Below are positions 42,194 through 52,301 of a stretch of 64,000 nt of DNA, in pieces. Position 1 is the first letter of the stretch; every line of letters begins with the position of its first letter. The notes below the pieces were generated by a model that did not search any database, was not told the origin of the DNA, and was given only the letters and a program-made list of their open reading frames with translations. Made by a program: the position numbers and the translations under genes. The DNA is from Metamycoplasma gateae (GTDB taxonomy: Bacteria > Bacillota_I > Bacilli_A > Mycoplasmatales > Metamycoplasmataceae), in NCBI RefSeq assembly GCF_036352135.1, contig NZ_CP143578.1, positions 186,001 to 250,000 on the forward strand, read 5' to 3'.

Positions 42194-42788
42194 TCTGTTT
42201 TTTACTGATTATTTTGATTGCATTTTCAACAGATTCTTCAATGTTGTTGGTTAGTTCCATATTATCCAAAGCTAATTTAATTTGATTATTTTTAAATCCT
42301 AACATTTTCATAGTTTCTTCAAATTCTTTTAAAAATAAGCTAGATTTTGTTGTTTTATTAAACTTATCCATTTCTTCGCCACTCATTTTTGATATAAATT
42401 TTTCATATTTGTCTTTAAAAGTCAAAAGTATTGAATTAGCAATTTTTGATGAGACAAAAGGAATTTTCGTCAATTCTTCTTTGTTTGAATTAGCAATATA
42501 GTTAATAATATTTTCTCACCCTATGTTTAAAATTGAAATTGCTGTTTTTGGCCCTAATCCTTGAAGAGAAATTAAATCTTCAAAGACAACCATTTCCTTA
42601 AAATTTTCAAACCCATATGATACTTTGTTATATTCGTTTATTATTTGCGAGACAAATATTTTCCTTACATCACCTACTTTAAATCTAGATATTTGAGGCA
42701 CATAAATTAATTCGCCTCTACCATTGTGATCTAGAATTAAGTAATTTGTATTTGTATGTACAATTTTTCCATATAAATATACCGTCAT
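42171..42788 (-). CDS. ruvA: Holliday junction protein RuvA
   Basis: 205 residues. It forms the tetramer that holds the four-way junction. The OB domain (MTVYLYGKIVHTNTNYLIL), the HhH motif LISLQGLGPKTAISIL near residue 75 and KIPFVSSKIANSILLTF, and domain III (MKMLGFKNNQIKLALDNM) at the end, which contacts RuvB, are visible. The start 42788 follows a strong GGTGGAGGAAAAA; the longer frame to 42830 is rejected. Confidence 0.93.
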
Positions 42789-42881
42789 TTTTTCCTCCAC
42801 CTTAAAATATAATTTCTTTTGACACAACAAAAAGCAATAAGTGAAAAAATAAGTAAATTATTAAGAAAAGCTAAAAATTGA

Positions 42882-42887
42882 TAAAAT
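42882..42887 (+). promoter_or_regulatory. Leaderless extended -10 promoter of ppa
   Basis: TGATAAAAT (42879-42887) ends seven bases before ATG 42895. No ribosome site is present. Confidence 0.5.
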
Positions 42888-42894
42888 TAAATTT

Positions 42895-43443
42895 ATGAAA
42901 AACATATTAGTAAATATAGAAATTCCAAAAAATTCAAAAATTAAATATGAATACGATAGAAAAACAGGAAAAATTAAAGTTGATAGAATTTTAAGAGAAG
43001 GATTTAGATATCCTGCAAATTACGGATATATTTCAGAAGCTTTAGATTGAGATGGTGACGAATTAGATGTTCTAGTTTATTCTCCTGAAGAATTTATGCC
43101 CGGAGTAGTTGTAGAAGCTAGAATTATTGGCGCTATGAAAATGATTGATTCAGGTGAAACTGATACTAAATTAATTGCAGTTCATGCTGATGATTATAGA
43201 TTAGATCATATTAAATCACTTGGAGATATCGATAAGATGTGATTACGTTCAGTAGAAATTTTCTTTAAAAACTATAAATATTTTAAGGGTCCAAATATTA
43301 CCAACGTTTCAGGATTTGAAAACATTGAATGAGCCGAAAAAGAATATAATGAATGTGTTGAACTAATGGAAAAATATGGCTCATTAGACAAAGAAGAATT
43401 TATAAATAAAATGAAGGAATTACATCCAGATAAGTACATTTAA
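42895..43443 (+). CDS. ppa: Soluble inorganic pyrophosphatase (family I)
   Basis: 182 residues. It hydrolyses pyrophosphate released by polymer synthesis. Motifs: [25 protein letters not shown] (Lys/Glu/Arg of the active site), [25 protein letters not shown] (the D-x-D-x2-D metal cluster at about residues 60-72), [20 protein letters not shown] and the C-terminal [20 protein letters not shown] terminator starts at the stop codon. Confidence 0.97.
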
Positions 43444-43475
43444 AATGCAACTTTTTTAGAAGGTTGCATTTTTCT
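43442..43475 (+). terminator. Terminator of ppa
   Basis: AAATGCAAC/GTTGCATTT stem around TTTTTTAGAAG, followed by TTTCTTT. Confidence 0.85.
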
Positions 43476-43584
43476 TTGAAATTTATTAATTTTTTTTATA
43501 TTTACAAAATATAAAAGTTTTTTCAATGTCTCACGGCTTTGTTTATTTTTAAAAAAACAATAAAATAAAAACAAAGGAGATATT

Positions 43585-43998
43585 TTGGCTAAAGAAAAAT
43601 TTAAAAACTTATTTTTTATAAAACCTATACTAAAAGATTTATTAAAAAATATACTAAGAAATGCAAATACTAAAAATATTGAAAATATTAAACTTATTGA
43701 AAGTTTGGATGAAAAAGAAAGAAAAATAGAACTAGAATTTATAAAAAGAGTTAGAAACTTTGAATATATAAAAAATAGTAAACTTATAACAAATGAAACA
43801 ATGAAAAACTTTATTATAGATACTATAAATAATTTGGATGAAATTGATAGATCTATACTCTTAACAATTTTGTTTAGAAAAGATTTAGAAAATATCAGTT
43901 GAAAAACTTTTAATATTTCAAAATCAACATTTTATAGAAGAATTAAATTCATTGAGAAAATGATAAAGTGGTGCTTTTCTATAACAGATAGTTATTAA
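43585..43998 (+). CDS. Helix-turn-helix protein of unknown function, TTG start
   Basis: 137 residues. The frame begins with TTG seven bases after AAAGGAGA, an excellent ribosome site; no ATG fits before residue 72. The protein is basic and helical. The C-terminus reads NLDEIDRSILLTILFRKDLENISWKTFNISKSTFYRRIKFIEKM (quoted as a position, residues about 87-130): an acidic helix then a helix-turn-helix resembling region 4 of sigma-like proteins. It stands alone between ppa and a hairpin. It may be a DNA-binding regulator; no family is recognised with confidence. Confidence 0.6.
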
Positions 43999-44009
43999 AA
44001 TCTAAAATA

Positions 44010-44064
44010 AAAGAAATGGTAGTTATTTGTATTTCGGTACAAATTAACATTCCATTTTTTGTAT
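44010..44064 (+). terminator. Long imperfect hairpin after the HTH gene
   Basis: AAATGG-TA-GTTATTTGTA pairs with TACAAATTAAC-ATT-CCATTT around the loop TTTCGG, and TTTTTTGTATTTT follows. A terminator is likely, although the stem is unusually long. Confidence 0.6.
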
Positions 44065-44195
44065 TTTCCAAAAATGTAATGGGATTAAAAAAATTTTTAT
44101 TTATAAATAAAAAAAATATAAATTTCAACTTTATTTAATATCTTTAATTGAGTGCTTTAATAAAAATGCCATAAACTAGGCAAAAAAGGAAAAAA

Positions 44196-45302
44196 ATGAT
44201 AGCAATTTACAATGAAGCAACAAACGTTATTAAGAATAAAAAAATAATTGAATACAATGAAAAAGTATCAGCTAAGATTTCAAGACAAAAAACAGTAAAA
44301 AATAAACTATTAGACTTTGGTCTTGAAAAAAATGAAAAATTTAACGTTGAAATCATTAGAAATTTCAATAATAATACTTGAGTAATTGAATTCACAATAC
44401 CTAAAAGAGCTTACGATAATTCGAAATATAAAGAAATCGAACTAAATAAAAAAAGGTTAAAAATTGAAGATATTGAAGAAATTTCAGATACAGAATTAAG
44501 ATTTAGAACAAATAAATTTATTGATGGTCTTCCTATTAAGTTTTTAGATTTAGGAACTTTAGATTTTAATTTTTATTGAAAAATAAGAAAAGAGTATTTT
44601 AATAAACTTGCTTTTAAAATTAATATAAATATTCTAAAAAATAATATTGATACTAAAAAAATTAATGCGATGGAACATAATTTAAAGTTCAATTTTGTTG
44701 AATCAATTAATTTCTCAATAGAAGAAAATCTAAAAGATGATGTCAATCCTTTTGAAACAAACATTGGATATTATAATAACTTAATTTATAATATAAATTT
44801 TAATAATATGAAACAAAATACCTTTTTCTATAAAGCGCTTGAGCAAAATATTGAATTAAAGAGCAAAAATAGATACTACGTTCCAAATAAACAATATCAA
44901 TTTTCTTTTTTGGACAAAGTTATTGTAAATGAAGGTGATAAAGAAATGTTTATACCTATAATAACAGAAATAAATTATCTAAATAAATTTAAGAGCAAAA
45001 TTAATTATTATGTTGATAGGAACAATAAATGACTAAAAGACAAAAAAGAATTTATTGAAACGTCCGAAAATACTTTAAGAGGTTATCATATTCCTCCAAA
45101 ATTCAATGGTAATATAAAATTAAAATATCAAATAAAACAGAAATTGATAGACGGATTAGATTTTATAAAATACGAAGAAAACTTTTCAAAAAAATTGTTT
45201 GATAATGAAGATGGGATTATTAAATTAGAATGTCTCGCATTAAAAACCAATAATGATTTCGAGGAATTAAACTATTCAAATTGAACAAAAAAGATACTAT
45301 AA
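44196..45302 (+). CDS. Unknown protein, beta-rich, 368 residues
   Basis: 368 residues without signal peptide or membrane helix, so probably cytosolic. It alternates short strands with charged segments (KFNVEIIRNFNNNTWVIEF, DTELRFRTNKFIDGLPIKFL, RGYHIPPKFNGNIKLKYQIK). No known domain is recognised. The start follows AAAAAAGGAAAAAA. It may be a distant relative of the 50056-51186 protein: both have a G-x2-IP-x2-[FY]-[NS]-G turn followed by an alternating strand, but the likeness is weak. Its 3' end converges on nadE with a shared hairpin. Confidence 0.6.
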
Positions 45303-45333
45303 AACATTTTTCGATGCTTTAAAGTATCTTTTT
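45288..45333. terminator. Two-way terminator between 44196-45302 and nadE
   Basis: AAAAGATACT pairs with AGTATCTTTT; A tract on the left, T tract on the right. It spans both stop codons (45300-45302 and 45319-45321). Confidence 0.7.
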
Positions 45334-46092
45334 ACTTTTTTTAGGACCCTTAGGAATTATTTTTCTTTTATGCTGTGTTTTTTTGAAATTCTTCTCAATT
45401 TTAGCCTTAATTTCATTGTTTAATGTGTTTTTTGGTTCAAAATAAGATTCAAATTGATCATAAGTGAATCCAAGTTCATCTTCATCATATTGGTTATCTA
45501 ATAAATTTGCACTTGGTTTTTTGTTCATTATGCTTTGTGGGACCTTAAGAATTTTGGCCATTTTATAAATATCACTTTTGAATAAATTAGCAAAGGGCAA
45601 GATATCACATGCTCCATCTCCTCACTTTGTAAAGTAGCCTAAATAGTATTCATTAAAATTATCAGTACCTAAAACTAAAGAATTATTTTGCTGTGCCTTT
45701 GTGTACAAAACATTCATAAAAAAACGAGATTTTGAATTAGCTTTAATTCAATCGTTGGATAAGTGAAACTTTTTAGAAAATAAATCAAATTCCTTCGAAA
45801 TGTTTATTGTAATAATTGAATTATTTAAAATTTTATTTAGCTCTTTTATATCTTTTTCATTTTCAGTATCTTTTTTTGTTTTAAGATAATAAAAGTGTGC
45901 ATTTTCTTTGAAAATTTGGTGGCATATAACTGATAAAGTAGCACTATCAATTCCTCCGGAAATTCCTAATACAATACCAGAAGCATTCGTACTTTTTACT
46001 TTTCTATAAATTCAACTTTTTATTTTTTTTATTAATTTTTTATATTCTAAAATTTCGTTATTTTTATTACTAATTTCTTTCTCTTTAACCAT
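45319..46092 (-). CDS. nadE: NAD+ synthetase (ammonia-dependent)
   Basis: 257 residues. It amidates nicotinate adenine dinucleotide. The PP-loop GISGGIDSATLS lies near residue 43, LVLGTDNFNEYYLGYFTKWGDGACDILPFANLFKSDIYKMAK is the synthetase core at about 135-175, and ANLLDNQYDEDELGFTYDQFE matches the substrate-binding C-terminal part. No glutaminase domain. The basic tail (KTQHKRKIIPKGPKKSKKIL) ends in the two-way terminator. Confidence 0.94.
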
Positions 46093-46099
46093 AATAATA

Positions 46100-46105
46100 A
46101 TTTTA
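46100..46105 (-). promoter_or_regulatory. Leaderless promoter of nadE
   Basis: Minus-strand TAAAAT ends seven bases before the nadE ATG. Confidence 0.45.
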
Positions 46106-46230
46106 ATATTAATTAAATAAAATTTAATTTGTTTTGATATTTATTAATTTATAATTTTGTATATTTAAAAAATAAAATTAAATTTAAATAGTATTTGTAA
46201 ATATAAATTTAAAAAAATAGAGGAGATAAA

Positions 46231-46788
46231 ATGATAAACGTAAATGACTTAAAACCAGGTGTGACATTTAAATTAGACGGAAATATTTATGTTGTACTTG
46301 AAGCGCAACACTCTAAACAAGGTAGAGGACAAGCTAATGTTAAGGCGAAAGCTAAAGACCTAAGAACAGGATCTACAACAATCAAATCTTTTACAGGTGG
46401 AGATAAAGTAGAAAAAGCTATGATTGATAAAGTATCAATGGATTATTTATATAATGCAGGAGACTTTGTAGTTTTAATGGATCAAGAGACATTTGAACAA
46501 ATTGAAATTCCTGTTTCAAATCTTCAATGAGAATTAAATTTCTTAAAAGAAGGAATGAAGGTTGTTGTTAGAAAATACGAAACAGAAGTATTAGATATCG
46601 AATTACCAGCTAACGTAGCTTTAGTGGTTACTGAATCACCAGACGCAGTAAAAGGAAATACTGCTCAAGCAGCTCAAAAGAAAGTGACTTTAGAAACAGG
46701 TTTTGTGGTTGAAACTCCTTTATTTATTAAAGAAGGTGAAAATATTTTAGTTTCAACTGAAACTGGAAAATACGTAGGAAGAGCTTAA
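46231..46788 (+). CDS. efp: Elongation factor P
   Basis: 185 residues. EF-P relieves ribosome stalling at polyproline. The KOW-like domain MINVNDLKPGVTFKLDGNIYVVLEAQHSKQGRGQANVKAK carries the loop with the modifiable residue (Lys/Arg in SKQGRGQA, about residue 33); two OB domains follow, ending TPLFIKEGENILVSTETGKYVGRA, the family's signature end. RBS AGAGGAGATAAA. First gene of a three-gene unit. Confidence 0.97.
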
Positions 46789-46789
46789 T

Positions 46790-47101
46790 ATGAGTAATTT
46801 TATTTCAGTAAATACAAAAATGAATTTTGATTTTAAAGTGGAAGAATCTACAATTTATGAAGCAATTAATCATTTTTTTAAAAATCAAAATAACATTGTT
46901 TTAATTTCTGAACCTAGGATAGTTATCAATGAAAGTAAAAAAAATATTGATATTTTTATCAAATATAAATTAAAAAAGAATTCCATTTTATCTTTTGAAA
47001 CAAAGAAAATGATATTTATGCTTGAAGAAAGGATATACTCATTAATTAACGTAAAACCAAATAACATAAATGTAATTTTTGAGGGTATTGAAAATGTTTA
47101 A
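46790..47101 (+). CDS. Asp23/Gls24-like small protein
   Basis: 103 residues. The C-terminal pattern MIFMLEERIYSLINVKPNNINVIFEGI is similar to the end of Asp23/Gls24 proteins (helix, then a strand with V-x2-V-x-V-x-G). The function is unknown; relatives are envelope-stress associated in Firmicutes. It begins one base after the efp stop and its end overlaps the next gene by eight bases. Confidence 0.55.
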   Translation: MSNFISVNTKMNFDFKVEESTIYEAINHFFKNQNNIVLISEPRIVINESKKNIDIFIKYKLKKNSILSFETKKMIFMLEERIYSLINVKPNNINVIFEGIENV

Positions 47102-48932
47102 AAATAAAAGAATAAATAAACTTGCAATAGATAATATAAAAATAAATTCCCTTGCTCAAGTTGCTAAAAATAAAAGTAGTAATATAGCAATTAATATAAG
47201 TGCACCAAAAATATTTCACGCACTTTTTGCTTTTCATTACAAATTCGATATTGAAAATCCTAACTGAGTTTCAAGAGATAGATTTATTCTTTGCAATTCC
47301 GATGCAAACCCAACATATTATTCAATATTATATCTTCTAGGTTTAATTAACAAAAATGAAATTGAAAATATAAATAAGCCAAATTGTCAATACAGCAATT
47401 TTTTAAAAAGAAATGACAAGCTAGGAATTGAAATCTCATCATATAAACACGGTTATGGGATCGCCGAGGCTGTCGGCATTGCGATTGCTCAATCTTATTT
47501 ATCAGCAAACTTTAAAGAAATAAGTCATTATACTTATGTTTATGTATCAAATAAGGATTTGGAAAGTGGCGTTGCTATTGAGGCATTACAATACGCAGGA
47601 TCAATCAATTTAAGAAAATTTATTGTATTACACGATTCTAATTCTTTATTAAGTAGCTATAATGAAAATAATTTTTTCAATAATAAAAAAACATACGAAT
47701 CATACGGTTTTAAATACATTAAGGTTAATAATAACGATTATAAATCAATCTCAAAAGCAATAAGCAAAGCAAAAAAATCTAATAAACCTGTTTTTATAGA
47801 AATAAAAACTTCTTTAGGTGAATTAAGTATTAATAATACAGAAAACTATGATTTAAAGACTTCATTATTAACATTTGATCAAATAGATGATTTTAAAGAA
47901 AAAACGAACTTTAAAAAAGGTGATTTCTTCGATACATATCTTGAAGTTGTTGATGAATATAAAAAAGTTTTTGTTAAAAATAATAATATTTTCAAAAAAT
48001 GAACACCTTCTGATAAATTAATTAATTTCTTAAACGAAGAATTAAAAGAAAATGTGAATGATAATTTTTTATCAAACACAAGCGATATAGATTCAAATTT
48101 ATTTACAATCATTAGTAATATTTTTGATAAATACAAAAATACTTTTGCTCTATCATCTTTTATTTCAACCCTTATAAAAGTTAAAAATTCAAACGGGGTT
48201 CATGAATTTAACAATCGAAACGGAAGATCGTTATTATTAGGAATGAAAAAAACCGCAATGGGTTTAATTGCGAACGGTTTATATAATCACTCAAATATGA
48301 AACCATTTGTTTTTAATTCATTATCATATGCTGAAGCATTAATACCAAGCATTAAAAAAGCGGTATCAGATAATTCAAAAATTTTATATATATTAAATAA
48401 CGATTTAAATACCTTAGCACAATCAAATTCCTCATTCCAAGAAGAAGATCAAATTAGTTTATTATCTCAAATAGAAAAACTAAAAATATTGTATCCAGCA
48501 GATTTAAATGAATTAACAGGAGCTATTGAATATTTTTTAAATAAATCAAATTCTCCTGTTGTAATAATATTAAATTTTATTAGCAATTGAAATTGTGAAC
48601 AAACTTCTAAGCATAAATTTATTTCCGGTTCATACTTCTTGTTAAAAGGCAATTCAGAATGCACACTATTGGCAAAGGGATCAGATTTACAATTAGCTTA
48701 TAAAATAGCTAAAAAATATGATTTAAATTTAATTTCAATTTCTAACGATGAAAATCTTGAAAAATTATCATATAACAAAAAGTTAGCAATAACCTTCACA
48801 AAAGATATTAAAGATGGCTGAATGAAATATGCTAGATATAATTTAAATATAAATAATTCAAACAATAAATTCAAATCAGATTTTAATTACATTGAAAAAG
48901 CTATTAAATCAATAATGAATAAAAAAAGTTAA
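47094..48932 (+). CDS. Degenerate transketolase-like protein, probably inactive
   Basis: 612 residues, transketolase length and domain order. The backbone is evident: NWVSRDRFILCNS, YKHGYGIAEAVGIAIAQSYL, YVYVSNKDLESGVAIEALQYAGSINLRKFIVLHDSN, and TAMGLIANGLYNHSNMKPFVF. Key residues are lost. The Gly-His of the NGH motif is S69-D70. The thiamine-diphosphate/Mg motif GDG is S152-N153-K154. The catalytic Glu of GVREHAM is Lys (G383-M-K-K386-T-A-M), its His is Thr, and THDS is NNDL. An uninterrupted frame argues it is still made. Start ATG 47094 follows GAGGGTATTG. Co-transcribed with efp. Confidence 0.75.
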
Positions 48933-48952
48933 GGCCTACTTAACTTTTTTTA
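48921..48952. terminator. Two-way terminator between the transketolase-like gene and rluB-like gene
   Basis: AAAAAAAGTTAAG/CTTAACTTTTTTT, 13 pairs around GCCTA, including both stop codons (48930-48932 and 48940-48942). Confidence 0.9.
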
Positions 48953-49647
48953 AACTTTTTAAAATAGTCTAATTCATTGTTAGTTAAACTTCTAAATTCA
49001 CCTATCTTTAAACTTTGATCAGTAATAATTCCATATCTTTTTCTATGAAGTTTTCTTACAAAATTATTAACTAATAAAAATAGATTTTTAACATGATGAT
49101 TTCTTCCTTCATTTAAAATTATTGAATAGTTCAAATCATTTATTTTTTTAACTTTTTGTTTTGAAAATATTCCATTTAATTTAACGAAGTTTGAATTTAA
49201 ATAAGATAAATCTTTATCAGTTAGTGGTTTTTCTAATGTTGCTATATACTCTCTTTCGATATTAGATGAAGGATGGGCTAATAAATTAGCAAAATCACCG
49301 TCATTAGTTATCAAAATAACACCAGTTGTATTAAAATCAAGTCTTCCAATTGAAAAACAGTAATCTTCTATTTTCATTCATTCAAAAATTGTTGTTCTAT
49401 TTTGAGGATCTTTTAAAGTACAAATAGTATTTTTTGGTTTATTTAAAACATAGTAAAATTTTTTTTCTTTTTTTCTAATAATAGAATTATTAATTTTAAT
49501 TTCATCATCATAACCCACTCTTAAACCTATTGTTGCAATTTTATTATTAACAAAAACTTTTCTATCATTTATTAATTTCTCAGCTTCTCTTCTAGAACAA
49601 TATCCATACTCAGAAATTATTTTTTGCAATTTAATTTTATCTTCCAT
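48940..49647 (-). CDS. rRNA pseudouridine synthase (RluB/RsuA family)
   Basis: 235 residues. The N-terminal S4 domain (LQKIISEYGYCSRREAEKLINDRKVFVNNKIATIG) is followed by the synthase domain with the catalytic Asp in IGRLDFNTTGVILITNDGDFANLLAHP at about residue 105, EGRNHHVKNLFLLVNNFVRKLHRKRYG at about 180. RsuA and RluB members modify 16S or 23S rRNA; the sequence alone does not say which. Start 49647 (MEDKIK) follows TGGAATATAT; six residues upstream are excluded. Confidence 0.88.
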
Positions 49648-49763
49648 ATATATTCCATTTAACACTTGTAAAAATTAATATTTATATTATAAATATTTTT
49701 ATTCAAAGTTTCAACTTTATTTTTTTGTTTTATTAATTTTGTTTAATTGAATTAGGAGAAAAA

Positions 49764-50072
49764 ATGTTAGAAGATAAAATTGAAAAAATAAAAAATATGA
49801 GTTTGCAAAGTAAAAGAGAATTTATTTATAATTTTTGTCTGAATCAAAAATTAAAACAATTTCAAAATAGCAAAAATAATATCAGAAACATAAATATGAT
49901 TGACTTTTTTATAAATTCATTAAGTGAAGATTATAAAAAAATATTTATAGAAGATTTTTTAACAAAGAAAACCGATCCTTATTGATATTTAGAAAATTGG
50001 TCAAAAAATTCATACTACAAAAAAATTAATTATTTAGTTAATCTGTTTATTGATTATGTTAATTGTTCATAA
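49764..50072 (+). CDS. Small helical protein of unknown function
   Basis: 102 residues, helical and charged, with an aromatic C-terminus (DPYWYLENWSKNSYYKKINYLVNLFIDYVNCS, residues about 71-102). No signal sequence. The ATG follows TTAGGAGAAAAA. It may match one of the small mycoplasma-only families of the M. genitalium set, but I cannot name it with confidence. The following gene starts 17 bases inside its end, so both belong to one unit. Confidence 0.65.
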
Positions 50073-51186
50073 TAAAAACATCGACCAAAATAATGATATT
50101 AATAGAAATGTTTGAACTGAAGAGTATTTATTAAATGCACAACAAAATAAATATTTAGAAAATTGAAGTAGTGTTAATGAACTTACAAAGTTAAAAATTA
50201 GAAGGATTATACAAAGCGATGATTTTATAATCACCTTTGAACATTTTAATAATTTAAAAAATGTTCAAGAAATAAAAGTTTCAGGGTTTATTAATAATAA
50301 AAATGTTGAGTTTAAACCTGTTTATGATTTAAATGTCGGTAGATTTATTTTTACATACAATAGCAACTTAGATAGCAAGAATAAGCTTGAATTTAAAGAT
50401 ATAAATAATTTAAATTTTGAAATTCAATATAAAGTTAATAATTATTGATATCAAACAAAATCATTTTCTTATTGAATTAAACCTAATAGTCGTTCTAAAA
50501 ATATATCAATAAATAATGAAACTAATATAGAAATTTTAAGCGAAATAATAATAACTTCCTTACCTGATAGGATAGATAAAAATTTAATTAACCACAGTTT
50601 CGAAACTAAATATTTAAATTTATCGTTCAAACCTAGTATTTTAAAGCAAGCTTTTTATAATACAAAAATATTAGATTTAAGGATAACTAAATTTAATAAA
50701 CAAAATAATGAATTTTTTATTCTTGATAATAGCGACATTTATGACTTAAAATTTTCAGATTTATCAATCTTAAACAATTTAAAAAATAAGTATGAAATTA
50801 AGTTAAATTATCAATCGTTTAATTCTATGCAAGTTAATGTAGATTCTTATTCATATTTTGATAAATATAGCAATGATGTGATTATTAATAATCAAAATCC
50901 AAAATCAAAACCGGGCCTTTTAATTCCGTTGAACTACAGTGGGGTTTTTGGCTATGAACTAAATTTTAATATAGGGAAAAATCTAAAGAACTTTAAGTTA
51001 TCTTATTCGCAAGAAATAAATAAACCGTTTTTTGGATTAAATAATGGATTAATAAGATTAAAGACAAAAAATATTAAAGGTTGATTGACTGATGAAAAAT
51101 GAATCAAAATAAAATACGAAAATTTTAATGAAATAATAAATAGTGCAAATTCATTAAATAACATTGAGGAAATAGGAGATAAATAA
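50056..51186 (+). CDS. Beta-rich protein of unknown function (possible MHO_1580 family)
   Basis: 376 residues, no signal or membrane helix. Short alternating strands with many Asn and Lys: KNVQEIKVSGFINNKNVEF, NLNFEIQYKVNNYWYQTKSF, KPGLLIPLNYSGVFGYELNF. No catalytic motif is seen. By size and by the neighbours I think it is the family named after M. hominis MHO_1580, from memory only. Its start overlaps the upstream gene and its stop shares a base with the next ATG (TAATG), so all three are translationally coupled. Confidence 0.6.
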
Positions 51187-51704
51187 TGAAAGAAAGAACA
51201 AAAAAGATATTACTATGAACTGGAATAGGGTTGGTAGTCGCTTCAACAATAGCAGTTGCTACAACATTTGTTATCATGAAAGAAAATAAGAAAAAGGAAG
51301 AAACTCATAAAAATATAATTGACAATAATATAGATACTGATAAAAAAAGTTCAAAATTAAAAAATGAACTAGATAAAGAAAATGATAATGAAGAAACTAG
51401 GGATGAAGAATTTTTATTAGACGATAAAAATAAAAAAGAGGTTGATTGAAGAGAAATATTTCCTGATATCAAAAGTTCCGATTACTATGATAAATTAAAT
51501 TATCGTGACGGACAAGCATGAATTGATGAAGATATGATTGTTTATATAATAAAAGATATTTTGAATCGTATGCTTGTGACAAATGGAGAAGTGAATTATG
51601 CATACAAACAAATTGATGACCAAAATTTATTAATAACTTTTAAATGAAATAATGATGATGAAAAAAGTTCCATAACATATAAGATATACACAAATAAGGT
51701 ATAA
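51186..51704 (+). CDS. Single-span membrane protein (possible MHO_1590 family)
   Basis: 172 residues. A basic start (MKERTKK) and one helix at residues 8-30 (ILLWTGIGLVVASTIAVATTFVI). Residues 34-85 are a charged linker of Lys, Glu, Asp and Asn; a folded C-terminal domain starts about residue 88 (WREIFPDIKSSDYYDKLNYRDG). No known domain. Coupled to 50056-51186 by TAATG and followed by acpP seven bases later. The set looks like a membrane anchor plus soluble partners. Confidence 0.6.
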
Positions 51705-51711
51705 TTATGTA

Positions 51712-51936
51712 ATGAATTTTAAAGAATTAGTATTTAAAGAATTGAAAAAATTAACAAAAAAAACTTTTGATTTAAACACTCAAATAAAAGAGTTAAACAT
51801 CGATAGTCTTGATTTGGTTATTTTAGTTTCGGATTTAGAATCAAAATTAAAAATAGAAATAAAAGATGAAGAATTAATGAAATTAAAAACAATTGAAGAC
51901 ATTATAAATATAATTGAACAAAAACATATAAAATAA
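51712..51936 (+). CDS. acpP: Acyl carrier protein
   Basis: 74 residues, acidic and helical. The phosphopantetheine Ser is in IDSLDLVILVSDLE, at about residue 31. ACPs carry acyl chains; mycoplasmas keep one or two although they lack most fatty-acid synthesis, so it may serve phospholipid acylation. No ribosome site is evident before ATG 51712, seven bases after the upstream stop, which suggests coupled translation. Confidence 0.88.
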   Translation: MNFKELVFKELKKLTKKTFDLNTQIKELNIDSLDLVILVSDLESKLKIEIKDEELMKLKTIEDIINIIEQKHIK

Positions 51937-51947
51937 TAAAAATACGG

Positions 51948-51953
51948 TAAAAT
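51948..51953 (+). promoter_or_regulatory. -10 box of tRNA-Trp
   Basis: TAAAAT, 20 bases before the tRNA 5' end. Confidence 0.4.
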
Positions 51954-51973
51954 ATTTATCGTACCATTTATTT

Positions 51974-52048
51974 ACGGGTATAGTTCAATGGTAGAACAAC
52001 GGGCTTCAACCCCGTGTGTTGTGAGTTCGAGTCTTGCTACCCGTGCCA
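51974..52048 (+). tRNA. tRNA-Trp (anticodon UCA, reads UGA)
   Basis: 75 bases with encoded CCA. Acceptor stem ACGGGTA/TACCCGT pairs completely; the anticodon stem ACGGG/CCCGT closes CTTCAAC, giving anticodon TCA. It decodes UGA, and by wobble UGG, as tryptophan, matching the many in-frame TGA codons in this window. Confidence 0.97.
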
Positions 52049-52070
52049 TATCATTTGTTAAAATGAAAAT

Positions 52071-52096
52071 AAAAACAGCGTTTGCTGTTTTTTCTT
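52071..52096 (+). terminator. Terminator of tRNA-Trp
   Basis: AAAAACAGC/GCTGTTTTT with a small loop GTTT, followed by TTCTTTTT. Confidence 0.85.
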
Positions 52097-52156
52097 TTTA
52101 AATTTTAATATTTAGCAATATAATAATTCTCTTATTTTTTTGGCACGTTTAGTATA

Positions 52157-52231
52157 TGGTGCCGTCAACTGGAATTGAACCAGCGACCCCTTCCTTACCA
52201 TGGAAGTGCTCTGCCCCTGAGCTATGACGGC
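52157..52231 (-). tRNA. tRNA-Thr (anticodon GGU)
   Basis: 75 bases with encoded CCA on the minus strand. Acceptor stem GCCGTCA/TGACGGC, anticodon stem CTTCC/GGAAG, loop ATGGTAA with anticodon GGT, T arm CTGG-TTCAATT-CCAG. Reads ACU and ACC. A TATAAT box lies at 52253-52258. Confidence 0.96.
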
Positions 52232-52252
52232 GAATGCAAAATTCTGAATATT

Positions 52253-52258
52253 ATTATA
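52253..52258 (-). promoter_or_regulatory. -10 box of tRNA-Thr
   Basis: Minus-strand TATAAT, 21 bases before the tRNA 5' end. Confidence 0.5.
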
Positions 52259-52301
52259 TAAAAAAATGAGTATTATTTTTAATAATTTTACATTAATTTA
52301 A

